A DNA stretch of 64,000 nt from Okeanomitos corallinicola TIOX110 (GTDB taxonomy: Bacteria; Cyanobacteriota; Cyanobacteriia; Cyanobacteriales; Nostocaceae). Numbering within the stretch: position 1 is the first letter of the stretch; every line of letters starts with the position of its first letter. The DNA lies in the NCBI RefSeq assembly GCF_038050375.1, contig NZ_CP150886.1:4753318-4817317 (forward strand). Reading direction: 5' to 3'. Under the pieces are notes generated by a model, which was given only the letters and a program-made list of their open reading frames with translations, was not told the origin of the DNA and searched no databases. A program made the translations under genes and the position numbers. Of this stretch, positions 8,336 to 16,208 are shown piece by piece.

Positions 8336-8610
8336 TGGAATGTACGTTGGAAAACACCTTGCAGTTGATCGTACTCCTGAGACTTACCACCGCGTCGCAA
8401 AGTACGCAAACGATTTTCCAGCATCATTCTGGCCTCGGTTCTACCGATAGACTGAAATTTCAGGCCTTTAACGTCACTTGTTACCAAAAAAAATAGGCGT
8501 TGGGCATAAAGTGTTGTAAACAGATCCTGGTTATCATCAACCATGCAGATCCTATATAGTAAACCCCACGTTGGATGATTGATGTAAGTTTCTGAGTAGT
8601 CTGGATTCAT
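8332..8610 (-). CDS. pipX: PII-interacting protein / NtcA co-activator PipX
   Basis: A 92-residue protein with the PipX pattern: an N-terminal Tudor-like beta domain (TYINHPTWGLLYRICMVDDN, then DLFTTLYAQRLFFLVT) followed by two C-terminal helices with ARMMLENRLRTLRRGG. PipX shuttles between the PII signal protein (GlnB) and the nitrogen regulator NtcA, which it co-activates under high 2-oxoglutarate. The motifs around YRIC and LFFLVT correspond to the binding face. It is the first gene of the pipX-pipY unit, translationally coupled to pipY. Confidence 0.96.
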   Translation of the reverse strand: MNPDYSETYINHPTWGLLYRICMVDDNQDLFTTLYAQRLFFLVTSDVKGLKFQSIGRTEARMMLENRLRTLRRGGKSQEYDQLQGVFQRTFQ

Positions 8611-8912
8611 TTAATAGTCAAGGTTTGGAGTATATATTATTTATTTCGTAGTTAATTACAACTCTTCCGACGATAATAAATATTCTTTAGGTCAGAATTT
8701 TGTAAACTCTACAAAACTAACAGCATTTTGCCAGGTTATGGCTGTCGTGAACACCTTGATCTAGTTTCTCATTGCCTGGGGAACTAGAGAAATAAAGAAA
8801 AATAGCTAAACAATTGCTCACTAAAACAGAGAGATTCTTTATTATTTCTTTAGATTTGCACCTTTTTCAAATCTCTTGTGGATTTTTCATTTGATAGACT
8901 TATTTCTATCCT

Positions 8913-8934
8913 GCCATACTTCTGGAAGTATGGC
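8913..8934. repeat. Perfect inverted repeat, 10-bp arms
   Basis: GCCATACTTC-tg-GAAGTATGGC, a 22-base palindrome with a two-base centre. There is no T-run on either side, so it is not an intrinsic terminator. It could be an operator or a small repeat unit. Confidence 0.6.
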
Positions 8935-8953
8935 GCAAATGTAGCTATTTTAA

Positions 8954-9037
8954 CTAATATATGGTTCACCAGATTACATTCAAGAACAATATCTGGATAT
9001 GGCAAGAGTCTGGTGGGAAGAAGAGTCTCGAATCTGA
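8954..9037 (+). pseudogene. Protein-like fragment, C-terminal scrap of an unknown gene
   Basis: Directly after a stop codon, an open stretch encodes YGSPDYIQEQYLDMA, then RVWWEEESRI and a stop. It has no start codon or ribosome-binding site, but the amino acid composition (DYIQEQYLDMARVWWEEE) is protein-like, unlike random AT-rich DNA. I take it as a possible remnant of a deleted gene; its family is unknown. Confidence 0.25.
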
Positions 9038-9512
9038 AACAGTGATTGATTTTTTATCTAGGATAAGCTCATACATTTATTTAATTTTTTTGCGTAATTT
9101 TAATTACCAGTAAGTATATCTAAAGAATGAGAAAAATAAGATTTACATGAATGAATATATAAATGAAATATATTTCAGGTAAAAAATGCTAATTGAAATT
9201 AGCTCAGAATTTTCAATTATGCCAATTATTGACTAAATTTAAGTCTTCAGATTTGTTGCACGGGTCTTGAAATTGATCATCAAGCGGTTTATTGTTTGTG
9301 GTTGAATGATGTAAATATCAATTCATGCTGTAGGTTGATTGATTAGATAGATGCAAAACTAGGTAGAAAAATTATCTAAATCTACTTTCCTTATTTATTA
9401 ATCTATCTACTTTTAACAGACAGTATTGCAGTCAGACTTCATGTAATTTAACTTTATTGTATGTGGAGTTTTGCACAATTGTAACTACCAGAAATTATAA
9501 GGGCTTGCTGGC

Positions 9513-9836
9513 ATGAGACTATCTGAATTAGATCCACTCATACCGCTAAATGAGTTGAGGGAAGCACTACTCAAGTTACCAAAAGGTTATTCTTTTTATG
9601 AAGATGAATTGGTAAGTTTTCTATCACGACGCAGATGGCCTGAGAGCGATCGCCGCATTGATAGAACTACTTTTTGGCGGTGGCGGAATGACAATGCAAT
9701 TGAACATCAAAAAGTATTCAGTCGCTTGGATCTCCTGAAATTATGCCAAATTTGTGATCACTATCGTGTAGATGGAACTCGCAATGAATACTTAGCAATT
9801 ATGAAAAAGAAAAAAGAAGTTATTCTCAATAAATAA
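9513..9836 (+). CDS. Conserved-looking small protein, unknown
   Basis: A 107-residue basic protein that I do not recognise. It starts with ATG at 9513. The middle (RRIDRTTFWRWRNDNAI) is rich in Arg and Trp, and is followed by a Leu/Cys segment (LDLLKLCQICDHYRVDG) and a lysine-rich tail. The spacing of FLSRRRWPES, then TTFWRWRND would suit a small helix-turn-helix or winged DNA-binding fold. That is inference from composition only. It stands alone, with a 900-base spacer upstream and nagB convergent downstream. A HIP1 octamer lies inside the gene (9646-9653), as is usual for genes resident in this genome. Confidence 0.65.
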   Translation: MRLSELDPLIPLNELREALLKLPKGYSFYEDELVSFLSRRRWPESDRRIDRTTFWRWRNDNAIEHQKVFSRLDLLKLCQICDHYRVDGTRNEYLAIMKKKKEVILNK

Positions 9837-9973
9837 CTATGGACTTTGTCGAGGTGGAAATAGTCAACAGTTCTCTTCACAATTAGTATGGCTCAGGAAT
9901 TGATGGATATACATCCATCTTCCTAGCTCAAGGGTTAAAAATTAAAAATATAATCAGTGTTGACAGTAAAAAT

Positions 9974-10747
9974 TTAAGTTAATAAACTCGCAGAATTTAG
10001 ATCTAAAAATAAACTAGCTTGTGGTTGTGTTCGTAAAATGGAAGCTGGGCAGGTTGTGGTAATATCTCCCTGTAATATCTCTTGAACTATTTTGGCTTTA
10101 CGTTTTTCTGGTGCTAGACAAATAATTTTTTTAGCTTGACAAATCATGGGAATAGTGAGGGTAAAAGCATATTGGGGAACATCTACCATATTTTGAAAAT
10201 ATCCTGTATTTAGTTGTTGCTGACGATTAATTTCATCTAGTTTCACTAATTTGACACTAGCCGGATCTTGAAAATCTGCCACTGCGGGATCATTAAAGGC
10301 TAAATGTCCATTTTCTCCGACACCTAAAAGACATAAATCAATTGTTTGATTTTGGAGTAGTTTGCTATAGCGATCGCATTCTGCAATAGGTTCTAAAGTA
10401 TCCCCTTCTAGATAATGAAATTGCTGGGGAAATACTCGCTTTTCTACCCGTTCCCGCAAATAAAACCGAAAACTAGCGGGATGTTCAGCACTAATTCCTA
10501 AATATTCATCAAGATGAAATAAAATTATTTTTGACCAATCTATCTCCCCTAATGTAATTAAAGCATTGAGAAACTTAAGTTGTGAATTGCCAGTGGCTAA
10601 TAACAGAGCAGTTTTATTTTGTTTTTGCAGCAGCTGTTTTAAATATTTCTGGACAACTTCAGCAGCATCTAGTGCCATTTCTGTTTCAGATTTGTAAATT
10701 TGCACTAGCAAATCATCAACATAAAAAGATTTTGTGGCAGTTGGCAT
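9974..10747 (-). CDS. nagB: Glucosamine-6-phosphate deaminase (NagB/6-phosphogluconolactonase fold)
   Basis: A 257-residue sugar-phosphate isomerase/deaminase. It shows the N-terminal LLLATGNSQLKFLNAL phosphate-binding loop, the IILFHLDEYLGI motif carrying the catalytic Asp, and GVGENGHLAFNDP with the catalytic His. The enzyme converts glucosamine-6-phosphate to fructose-6-phosphate and ammonia, linking amino sugar and nitrogen metabolism. Length is slightly below E. coli NagB (266), as usual for cyanobacterial and Gram-positive forms. It is divergent from the HAD phosphatase gene, with about 90 bases between. Confidence 0.92.
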   Translation of the reverse strand: MPTATKSFYVDDLLVQIYKSETEMALDAAEVVQKYLKQLLQKQNKTALLLATGNSQLKFLNALITLGEIDWSKIILFHLDEYLGISAEHPASFRFYLRERVEKRVFPQQFHYLEGDTLEPIAECDRYSKLLQNQTIDLCLLGVGENGHLAFNDPAVADFQDPASVKLVKLDEINRQQQLNTGYFQNMVDVPQYAFTLTIPMICQAKKIICLAPEKRKAKIVQEILQGDITTTCPASILRTQPQASLFLDLNSASLLT

Positions 10748-10838
10748 TTCTATGACCAGTTTACTGTGATGTGGTTGCCGATTTACGCTAGACTAAGTAA
10801 ATTAACTTAACAGTTGTTTACAAAGTAGTAAAAAATTC

Positions 10839-11525
10839 ATGCTGACAGCAATTCTCTTTGATCTAGATGGCACTATTGTCAACACTGACCCGATACATTA
10901 CCAAGCTTGGAGAGAAATGCTGTTAGATTACAGCATAGAAATTGATGAAACTTTCTACAAATCCCGGATTAGTGGTAGACTCAACCCAGAAATTATTAAG
11001 GATATTTTACCACATTTGTTACGGGCAGAGGGTGAAAAGTTTGCTGATGAAAAAGAAGCTCTTTTCCGTGATAGTGCTTTCCATTTAAAACCTCTAGACG
11101 GTTTTTCTGAAGTCATAAAATGGATAGAAAAACATCAAATAAAATGTGCATTAGTAACAAATGCACCCTGGTTAAATGCCGAATTTATGTTAGAGGTTTT
11201 GGGTATTAAAGAAATTTTCCATACTATTGTTTTAGCTGATGACTGTACAGCTGGTAAACCTGATCCAGAACCATACAAAGTTGCTCTGAATAAACTGGGA
11301 ATTACAGCAGAACAAGCGGTTGCTTTTGAAGACTCCCCTTCTGGTATTCGGTCTGCGGTTGCTGCTCATATCCCCACTATTGGAATTGCTTCTACTCATA
11401 ATCCTCAAGTTTTACAGAATTTGGGTACATTTATGACCATTCCAGATTTTACTGACTTGCGTTTATGGACTTGGTTAAACTCATTAATAGAAGCAAAAAT
11501 AAGTGAAGTTGCGTCTACAAATTGA
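10839..11525 (+). CDS. HAD-superfamily phosphatase / beta-phosphoglucomutase-like
   Basis: A 228-residue HAD subfamily IA protein. Motif I is FDLDGTIVNTDPIHYQAW (Asp nucleophile at about residue 8), followed by a helical cap. Motif II is LVTNAP, motif III the lysine in AGKPDPEPY, and motif IV the acidic pair in AFEDSPSGIRSAVAA. The motifs match the beta-phosphoglucomutase / 2-deoxyglucose-6-phosphatase group, but the substrate cannot be read from sequence. The divergent nagB hints at sugar-phosphate metabolism; this is only context. Confidence 0.9.
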   Translation: MLTAILFDLDGTIVNTDPIHYQAWREMLLDYSIEIDETFYKSRISGRLNPEIIKDILPHLLRAEGEKFADEKEALFRDSAFHLKPLDGFSEVIKWIEKHQIKCALVTNAPWLNAEFMLEVLGIKEIFHTIVLADDCTAGKPDPEPYKVALNKLGITAEQAVAFEDSPSGIRSAVAAHIPTIGIASTHNPQVLQNLGTFMTIPDFTDLRLWTWLNSLIEAKISEVASTN

Positions 11526-11580
11526 TGTTTTTTGATAATTATCTTCTGGGTAATAGTCTTGGCTAATTACCCGTTTCTAA

Positions 11581-11883
11581 TCATTTATTAATAGGGGTTT
11601 TAGTTTGCCATATTTTTTCAAATTCTGCTTCCGATATTTCAAATTCTTCAATATTTTTGTCATCTATTTTCTTATCACACAGCATTCCATATTCATCACA
11701 TGAATGGCTTTTATCATAGAATAAAATATTACCATTTTCATAAATTTCTATTTGTCTACGGGCATATAAATTACTATCAATTTCCATAAAGTAGGTACTA
11801 CAACCCCAAGTGTCATAGTCTCCACCTAAAGATACATCCCAAGACCATTTATAATATTTTCTTGTTTTTTGTAATGTAGACAT
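11581..11883 (-). CDS. Small hypothetical protein, possibly DUF6881-like
   Basis: A 100-residue acidic soluble protein. The N-terminal part (RKYYKWSWDVS) and the central YFMEIDSNLYARRQIEIYENG resemble the DUF6881-type pattern, in which a protein reads its own Y-x-E-x-D...R-x-x-E-I-x-x-x-G motif. Many small proteins with this fold are immunity-like or of unknown role. I cannot assign a function. The 3' end faces the HAD gene (convergent), and a 300-base spacer lies upstream. The family guess is tentative. Confidence 0.6.
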   Translation of the reverse strand: MSTLQKTRKYYKWSWDVSLGGDYDTWGCSTYFMEIDSNLYARRQIEIYENGNILFYDKSHSCDEYGMLCDKKIDDKNIEEFEISEAEFEKIWQTKTPINK

Positions 11884-12188
11884 AATGCTCTCTCATTTCA
11901 TCTGTCATTGACAGGATTTTATCTTATTTACATTTTACTGGAAATCCAGCAGTCTTTCTACTCTTTAATGGTGATTGTCAAGAAAATCTTAGGTAGATTG
12001 AGTGATATTTTGAGCCTTATATAGCTGGTAATTAGGGCTGACTGAAAAAATCTGAGGACGAAATTCTAATTTTATAACCGTTTTATGTTGTATACCTTAA
12101 TCCCTAAAAAAAGGAGGGGATTAAGGTTTGGTGTAGTCTCTAAACCTATCCAGGGTATAATTTTTATTTCTACCCATTGATTTATTTA
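11884..12188. other. Intergenic region with a 10-bp inverted repeat (12095-12126)
   Basis: A 305-base spacer. It contains CCTTAATCCC...GGGATTAAGG (arms 12095-12104 and 12117-12126) around a purine-rich loop. No T-run follows on the minus strand, so a termination role for the neighbouring PsiE gene is uncertain. Around 12028 the sequence AGGGCTGACTGAAAAAATC resembles the left end of the MITE at 47792 and could be a solo end. Confidence 0.45.
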
Positions 12189-12737
12189 CTACAGAAGATG
12201 TTGGTTTTCATCACATCTTTCTGAATAATGAAATGCCAATTCATTTAGTTTTTCTTTACCTTCTTGATTGACAATTGGACAATATTTTGTGTTCGCACTG
12301 ATGCAGTCCATGTGAGGTGTTTTTGCACATACTAATAATAGTCCCCCTAACATAAATAATAAGCCACAAATTGCGGCGGTTTGTGTTCCTGAAATATCTA
12401 TTGCACCGTGAACTACTACTTCTCGCAGTACGGAAACAATGGCAACTTCTACTGCTACACCTACGGCTATACTATGTTCTTGTAGGTAAACTACGAGTAG
12501 TCTAAATAACTCTACTAGAATCAACACAAATAATATTTTTGATGTCAATTCTTTGTAGTCTATATTATTAGTGATGGCTATAAATATACCCCACAATTGA
12601 ATTAACATGACTGCAAAGAGGGCTAAACACAATACCATGACAATTAGGTCTTGGAAAGCCTCCATATTGCGAACTATTGCATGGCGGTCTAACCAGCGGT
12701 CGCAAAATAAAAACCGACTCTTGAAGCGTTTCTGCAT
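12189..12737 (-). CDS. PsiE-family membrane protein
   Basis: A 182-residue membrane protein of the phosphate-starvation-inducible PsiE family. It has four predicted helices: VMVLCLALFAVMLIQLWGIF, ILFVLILVELFRLLVVYL, VGVAVEVAIVSVLREVVV and AAICGLLFMLGGLLLVC. The conserved polar segment between helices 2 and 3 (YLQEHSI) and the acidic/basic LRE are as in the family. No biochemical role is established. The cytoplasmic N-terminus has a basic RHAIVRNMEAFQD segment. The C-terminal ~45 residues are soluble with three cysteines. It stands alone on the minus strand. Confidence 0.82.
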   Translation of the reverse strand: MQKRFKSRFLFCDRWLDRHAIVRNMEAFQDLIVMVLCLALFAVMLIQLWGIFIAITNNIDYKELTSKILFVLILVELFRLLVVYLQEHSIAVGVAVEVAIVSVLREVVVHGAIDISGTQTAAICGLLFMLGGLLLVCAKTPHMDCISANTKYCPIVNQEGKEKLNELAFHYSERCDENQHLL

Positions 12738-12972
12738 GACTGTTTACATTCCCTTGGCAATTAATAAGCTATCAGCAGTCAGTTACTGATTTATCAATTT
12801 CGCTGACTTCTGCATTTCTACGCCAGTTAACCCCCATTTTATTAATATTACAGCAGCTTTTAGCTAACAGCAGTTAGCAATAAAACTATTTTGTTGCCAT
12901 AATCGCTGATTAATACTTGTGTCTTATTTATTTGCAATATGTTTGTTGTATTTAATAATAGTGTTTGCTGCT

Positions 12973-13914
12973 TCAGTGTGGTTTGTTATTTAATTTGTTA
13001 TTTAGATTTTTATCTAAGATTTGTGTCTGTGTTAACAATTTTTCGGCGTTGCTTACCCATTGAGTTTTACCCTGTTTTTGATACAGATTTTTGGCATATT
13101 CTAATACTTTAATTGCTTCTGTATATTGTTTATTTTGGACAAATATTAATCCTGCTCCATAGTAAGCATCTGCATAGTTAGATTTAGCATCTACTGATTT
13201 TCTGAATGCGTCTAATGCTTGGTTAAATTTACCCTGTTTATACAAAATTAACCCAATATTATAATAAGCTTCTGCATATCTAGGATTTATAGTTATGGCT
13301 TGATTAAATGCTGCTTTTGCTGGTTCTATTTTTCCTGTTTGTAGATAGGAAATTCCTAAATGATAAGCTGATTCAGGGGAATTTGGACTATATTTGATAG
13401 CTGCTTGAAAAGAGGCGATCGCCCCATTCCAATCTCTTTGTATTTCTTTTACCAACCCTAAATTATAATGAGCAAAACCTAATTGCGGATCTAATTTTAA
13501 TGCCAGTTGTAAATACTCAATTGCTAACTGTAAATTACTTCCTTCCAATAATGCCCCACCTAAATTGGCAAAGGCTGGTGCAAACTGTGGATCAGCTTGT
13601 GTTGCTTGATAAAATGCGTCTGCTGCTGGTTGTAATTGTCCCGCTTGTCGCAGTGCTAGACCTAAATTATAATGGGCTGGTGCTAGTGTGGGGTCTAATT
13701 TTGTAGCTTGACGAAAAGCGGCGATCGCATCTTCTATTTTTCCCCCTTGAATAGCCTGTAAACCCTGATTTAAAGATTCTAAGGCTATTTGACGAGAATT
13801 TTGAGCCAGTAGTAAAGAAGGTGGAGAAATAGAAAAAACTGGTTTAATATGTATATCTAGTAGCAGGAAAGTAACAATTGCAATTAGAGAATGTTTTTTA
13901 AATGATATAGTCAT
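12973..13914 (-). CDS. Secreted/periplasmic TPR-repeat protein
   Basis: A 313-residue protein with an N-terminal signal sequence (KKHSLIAIVTFLLLDIHI). Residues ~45-300 carry about seven consecutive 34-residue TPR units, with the usual W/L-G-Y-A-F-A-P spacing (for example APAHYNLGLALRQAGQLQPA, AEAYYNIGLILYKQGKFNQA). The repeats are very regular, as in cyanobacterial TPR proteins that scaffold protein complexes. The partner is unknown. The C-terminal part is Asn/Lys-rich (NLNNKLNNKPH). Two HIP1 octamers lie in the gene. Confidence 0.88.
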   Translation of the reverse strand: MTISFKKHSLIAIVTFLLLDIHIKPVFSISPPSLLLAQNSRQIALESLNQGLQAIQGGKIEDAIAAFRQATKLDPTLAPAHYNLGLALRQAGQLQPAADAFYQATQADPQFAPAFANLGGALLEGSNLQLAIEYLQLALKLDPQLGFAHYNLGLVKEIQRDWNGAIASFQAAIKYSPNSPESAYHLGISYLQTGKIEPAKAAFNQAITINPRYAEAYYNIGLILYKQGKFNQALDAFRKSVDAKSNYADAYYGAGLIFVQNKQYTEAIKVLEYAKNLYQKQGKTQWVSNAEKLLTQTQILDKNLNNKLNNKPH

Positions 13915-14003
13915 AAATTAACCTGGTGATTGTATCACTTAACTCTTACGATAAACTACAAAGATTTTAACTACCAGTAGTAATAGTAAATTGTTCATTC
14001 TCT

Positions 14004-14048
14004 TTCCCAGTCTCTGACTGGGAATGTTTTTTAGAAGGTTCTACCTTC
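14004..14048. repeat. Palindromic repeat unit between TPR and CNB genes
   Basis: Two adjacent hairpins: TTCCCAGTC-tct-GACTGGGAA (14004-14024), followed by GTTTTTT, and GAAGGT-tct-ACCTTC (14034-14048). The first core (CCCAGTC..GACTGGG) resembles the CTGGGAATTAATTCCCAG core of the 90-bp repeats at 26930 and 28151. The T-run is on the plus strand, but no plus-strand gene ends here, so I classify it as a repeat and not as a terminator. Confidence 0.55.
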
Positions 14049-14074
14049 CGAGACGCAAAGATCGGTAAGTTATT

Positions 14075-14500
14075 TCAATGACTCATATTTTCATTCAATT
14101 GGCGAATGATTCGAGATAATTCACGAATAATATTCACTGCTATTTCTGGGGTTTCTTCAATAGCATCGTAAAGTTGCTCTTGGGTAAGTTCTAAACATTC
14201 ACAAGATTCTAAAGTAGTAATAGAAGCAGAACGGGGCTGAGTATCAAATACTGCCATTTCTCCAAAGTATTTTCCTCTTTCTACCTCCGCCAATGTTTTA
14301 TCTCCAATGTGTACTTTTACTCTACCAGATACAATAATATAGAGCGATCGCCCTTCTTCTCCTTGCTTGAAAATACTATGATTAGTCGGATAAGATAACT
14401 CATTCATTACGGAAGCAAGTCTGACGACAAAATCATCTCGTAATTCATTAAAAATAGGGACACGACGGACAAATAATAAACGGTCAACACTGGTAAGCAT
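14075..14500 (-). CDS. Cyclic nucleotide-binding (CNB) domain protein
   Basis: A 141-residue protein made of a single CNB (Crp-type) domain with no DNA-binding helix-turn-helix. The core is present: FVVRLASVMNELSY, the SLYIIVSGRVKVH beta-roll strand, and the phosphate-binding cassette KYFGEMAVFDTQPRSASITT, with the Gly-Glu-Met and Arg that contact a cyclic nucleotide. The last helix (AVNIIRELSRIIRQLNENM) would be the domain's C-helix. A stand-alone CNB domain may regulate a partner, for example a transporter or enzyme. The ligand could be cAMP or cGMP, inferred from the family. Confidence 0.88.
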   Translation of the reverse strand: MLTSVDRLLFVRRVPIFNELRDDFVVRLASVMNELSYPTNHSIFKQGEEGRSLYIIVSGRVKVHIGDKTLAEVERGKYFGEMAVFDTQPRSASITTLESCECLELTQEQLYDAIEETPEIAVNIIRELSRIIRQLNENMSH

Positions 14501-15152
14501 AATTACTGAGTAAAAATATAACTTTACAACATGATCAAACGGAAATCAACCAGGTTTGAGGGTGTCGGATAATAATATAGCAGGTGACAGGGAACAGATG
14601 CTACACCACGGTGACAGAGCTAGAAGCCTTTCATGATCTAAGTCTTGGGTTTACTTGATGTCTTAACAGCCTTATCCGTTGCTATAAATAATATACTTGG
14701 TTTTGTCCTCTTAACTGTTACTAATCACCCCAGAGAAAACGTGTATAATTTATTTCTAAACATGGAAACTACTTTTCAAGTCAAGAAACTAATAATACTT
14801 TACCTTTGTTGACTTTGTAGTTACAAACTATGGTAATTGCAGTTCTCAAAAAACTTCAGATTTATTTAGCATCTATAAATAATACACAAATTTATCCAGT
14901 TTATTCCCTGTAACAATGATTAACCCAGAATAGTTATTTTTATTTTTACTCCTACGTAAATTTATGTTGACTAAAGTTTAAAATTTACTATCAATTTTGA
15001 TATAATAACTTGATAACACTGAGTATCAAAATAAACTCAAGGCATAAATAATATATAAGTGTATCTGATTTAAGAAATAATTTTTACTCAGACTATAAAC
15101 CAAATAATTTAAAATTTCCGATCAAAAAAATTCTACCAAAATCAGTATTTGT
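14501..15152. other. Long AT-rich intergenic region upstream of the beta-barrel gene
   Basis: About 650 bases between the divergent CNB gene and the beta-barrel/CHAT pair. I see no gene, tRNA or strong hairpin in it. It must hold both promoters. The last 200 bases are very AT-rich with several TATAAT-like hexamers (for example near 15001-15055), but none can be selected by sequence alone. Confidence 0.4.
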
Positions 15153-16148
15153 ATGTACTTCCTAGCAGATCATGTTCAGATAGAAATTTATCATCATTCG
15201 CACAACCAGATTATCCATAAAACTCAAATTCATAACCATAAATCGTCAAATTTTGATCAGATAAATAATTTTTTACCCATTGAATTAAGTGAAGGATATT
15301 TTCATCTGAGCAAACCAGAAAAAATCCCCACATCTGTTCACTTATTCAGTCAAACAACCACAGATAATACAGTTGATGCAGATACCAATAGTGGTAATAG
15401 TTTAAGAACTGAACCAAACAACCCAGAGGAAAAACCATTTACACCACAAAAATTACCCTTAGTTTTAGAAAAGAAAAAAACCAAGCCACCATCATCTCCA
15501 GGTATTACCATGTTAACCCCTTCAGCCTATGGTAAATCTTGGGGTAGAGCTTCCATTGGTGTAGGTGTGCAATCTCGCGCTCGCTTTACTGACGCAGCAG
15601 ATGGAGCTTTAGGAGTTGGTTTTGGTTTAGGTGATGCCAAAAAAGCAGTAGGTTTAGATATAAATATTGGTGTTGTTGATATCTCATCCTTTGAAGATGG
15701 AAATATTAGTTTCAAATTACATCGTCAACTTCCAGAAGACTTTGCTATAGCTGTTGGTGTCAAAAACTTCATAACTTTCGGCAATACCGATGGGGGTAAT
15801 TCTGGTTATGGGGTAGTTACGAAACTATTTCGTTTACAAGATAGTGAAGAGAAACTTTTTAGTCGTTTATATGTATCCGCTGGAGTTGGTGGTGGACAAT
15901 TTCGTTCTGAATCAGATATTAGAAATCAAATTGATGCAGTTGGTGTTTTTGGCAGTGTAGCCTTAAAAGTTGTGAAACCTGTAAATGCCATTGTGGAATG
16001 GAGTGGACAAGATTTAGGCATAGGTGTATCTGTTGCTCCATTTAAAAATATTCCCTTAGTCATTACCCCAGGATTGAGTGATATCACTGGTAATGCTGGA
16101 GATGGGACACGCTTTATCTTAGGAATTGGTTACAGTATTTCTTTTTAA
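15153..16148 (+). CDS. Predicted outer-membrane beta-barrel-like protein, partner of the CHAT protein
   Basis: A 331-residue protein of unknown family. Residues 1-115 are polar and low in structure, with many His, Asn, Pro and Lys. From about residue 116 to the end the sequence is a succession of short amphipathic Gly/aromatic strands (for example GRASIGVGVQSRARF, ALGVGFGLGDAKKAVGLDIN, FILGIGYSISF), ending in a terminal phenylalanine. That pattern fits an outer-membrane barrel of ~10 strands, although no signal peptide is visible from this ATG, so the true start may differ. It lies 60 bases upstream of the secreted CHAT protein on the same strand, and the two are probably co-expressed. Confidence 0.65.
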   Translation: MYFLADHVQIEIYHHSHNQIIHKTQIHNHKSSNFDQINNFLPIELSEGYFHLSKPEKIPTSVHLFSQTTTDNTVDADTNSGNSLRTEPNNPEEKPFTPQKLPLVLEKKKTKPPSSPGITMLTPSAYGKSWGRASIGVGVQSRARFTDAADGALGVGFGLGDAKKAVGLDINIGVVDISSFEDGNISFKLHRQLPEDFAIAVGVKNFITFGNTDGGNSGYGVVTKLFRLQDSEEKLFSRLYVSAGVGGGQFRSESDIRNQIDAVGVFGSVALKVVKPVNAIVEWSGQDLGIGVSVAPFKNIPLVITPGLSDITGNAGDGTRFILGIGYSISF

Positions 16149-16208
16149 AAATTATTGCGGGTGAGTTGTCATTGAATTAGTTAATCAGCAAATTTTAGGA
16201 TTAAGAAG

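Larger units (their letters stand above)
8611..9512. other. Long intergenic region with a perfect hairpin and a gene scrap
   Basis: About 900 bases without an intact gene. It contains the pipX promoter region at its left end, a perfect 10-bp-stem inverted repeat at 8913-8934, a short protein-like fragment at 8954-9037, and then AT-rich DNA leading to the gene at 9513. No tRNA-like or obvious small-RNA structure with a terminator was seen. Confidence 0.45.

Noticed and set aside
8641-8665. NtcA-binding site before pipX (GTA-N-TAC)
   Set aside because: The only candidate has six bases instead of eight between the half-sites.
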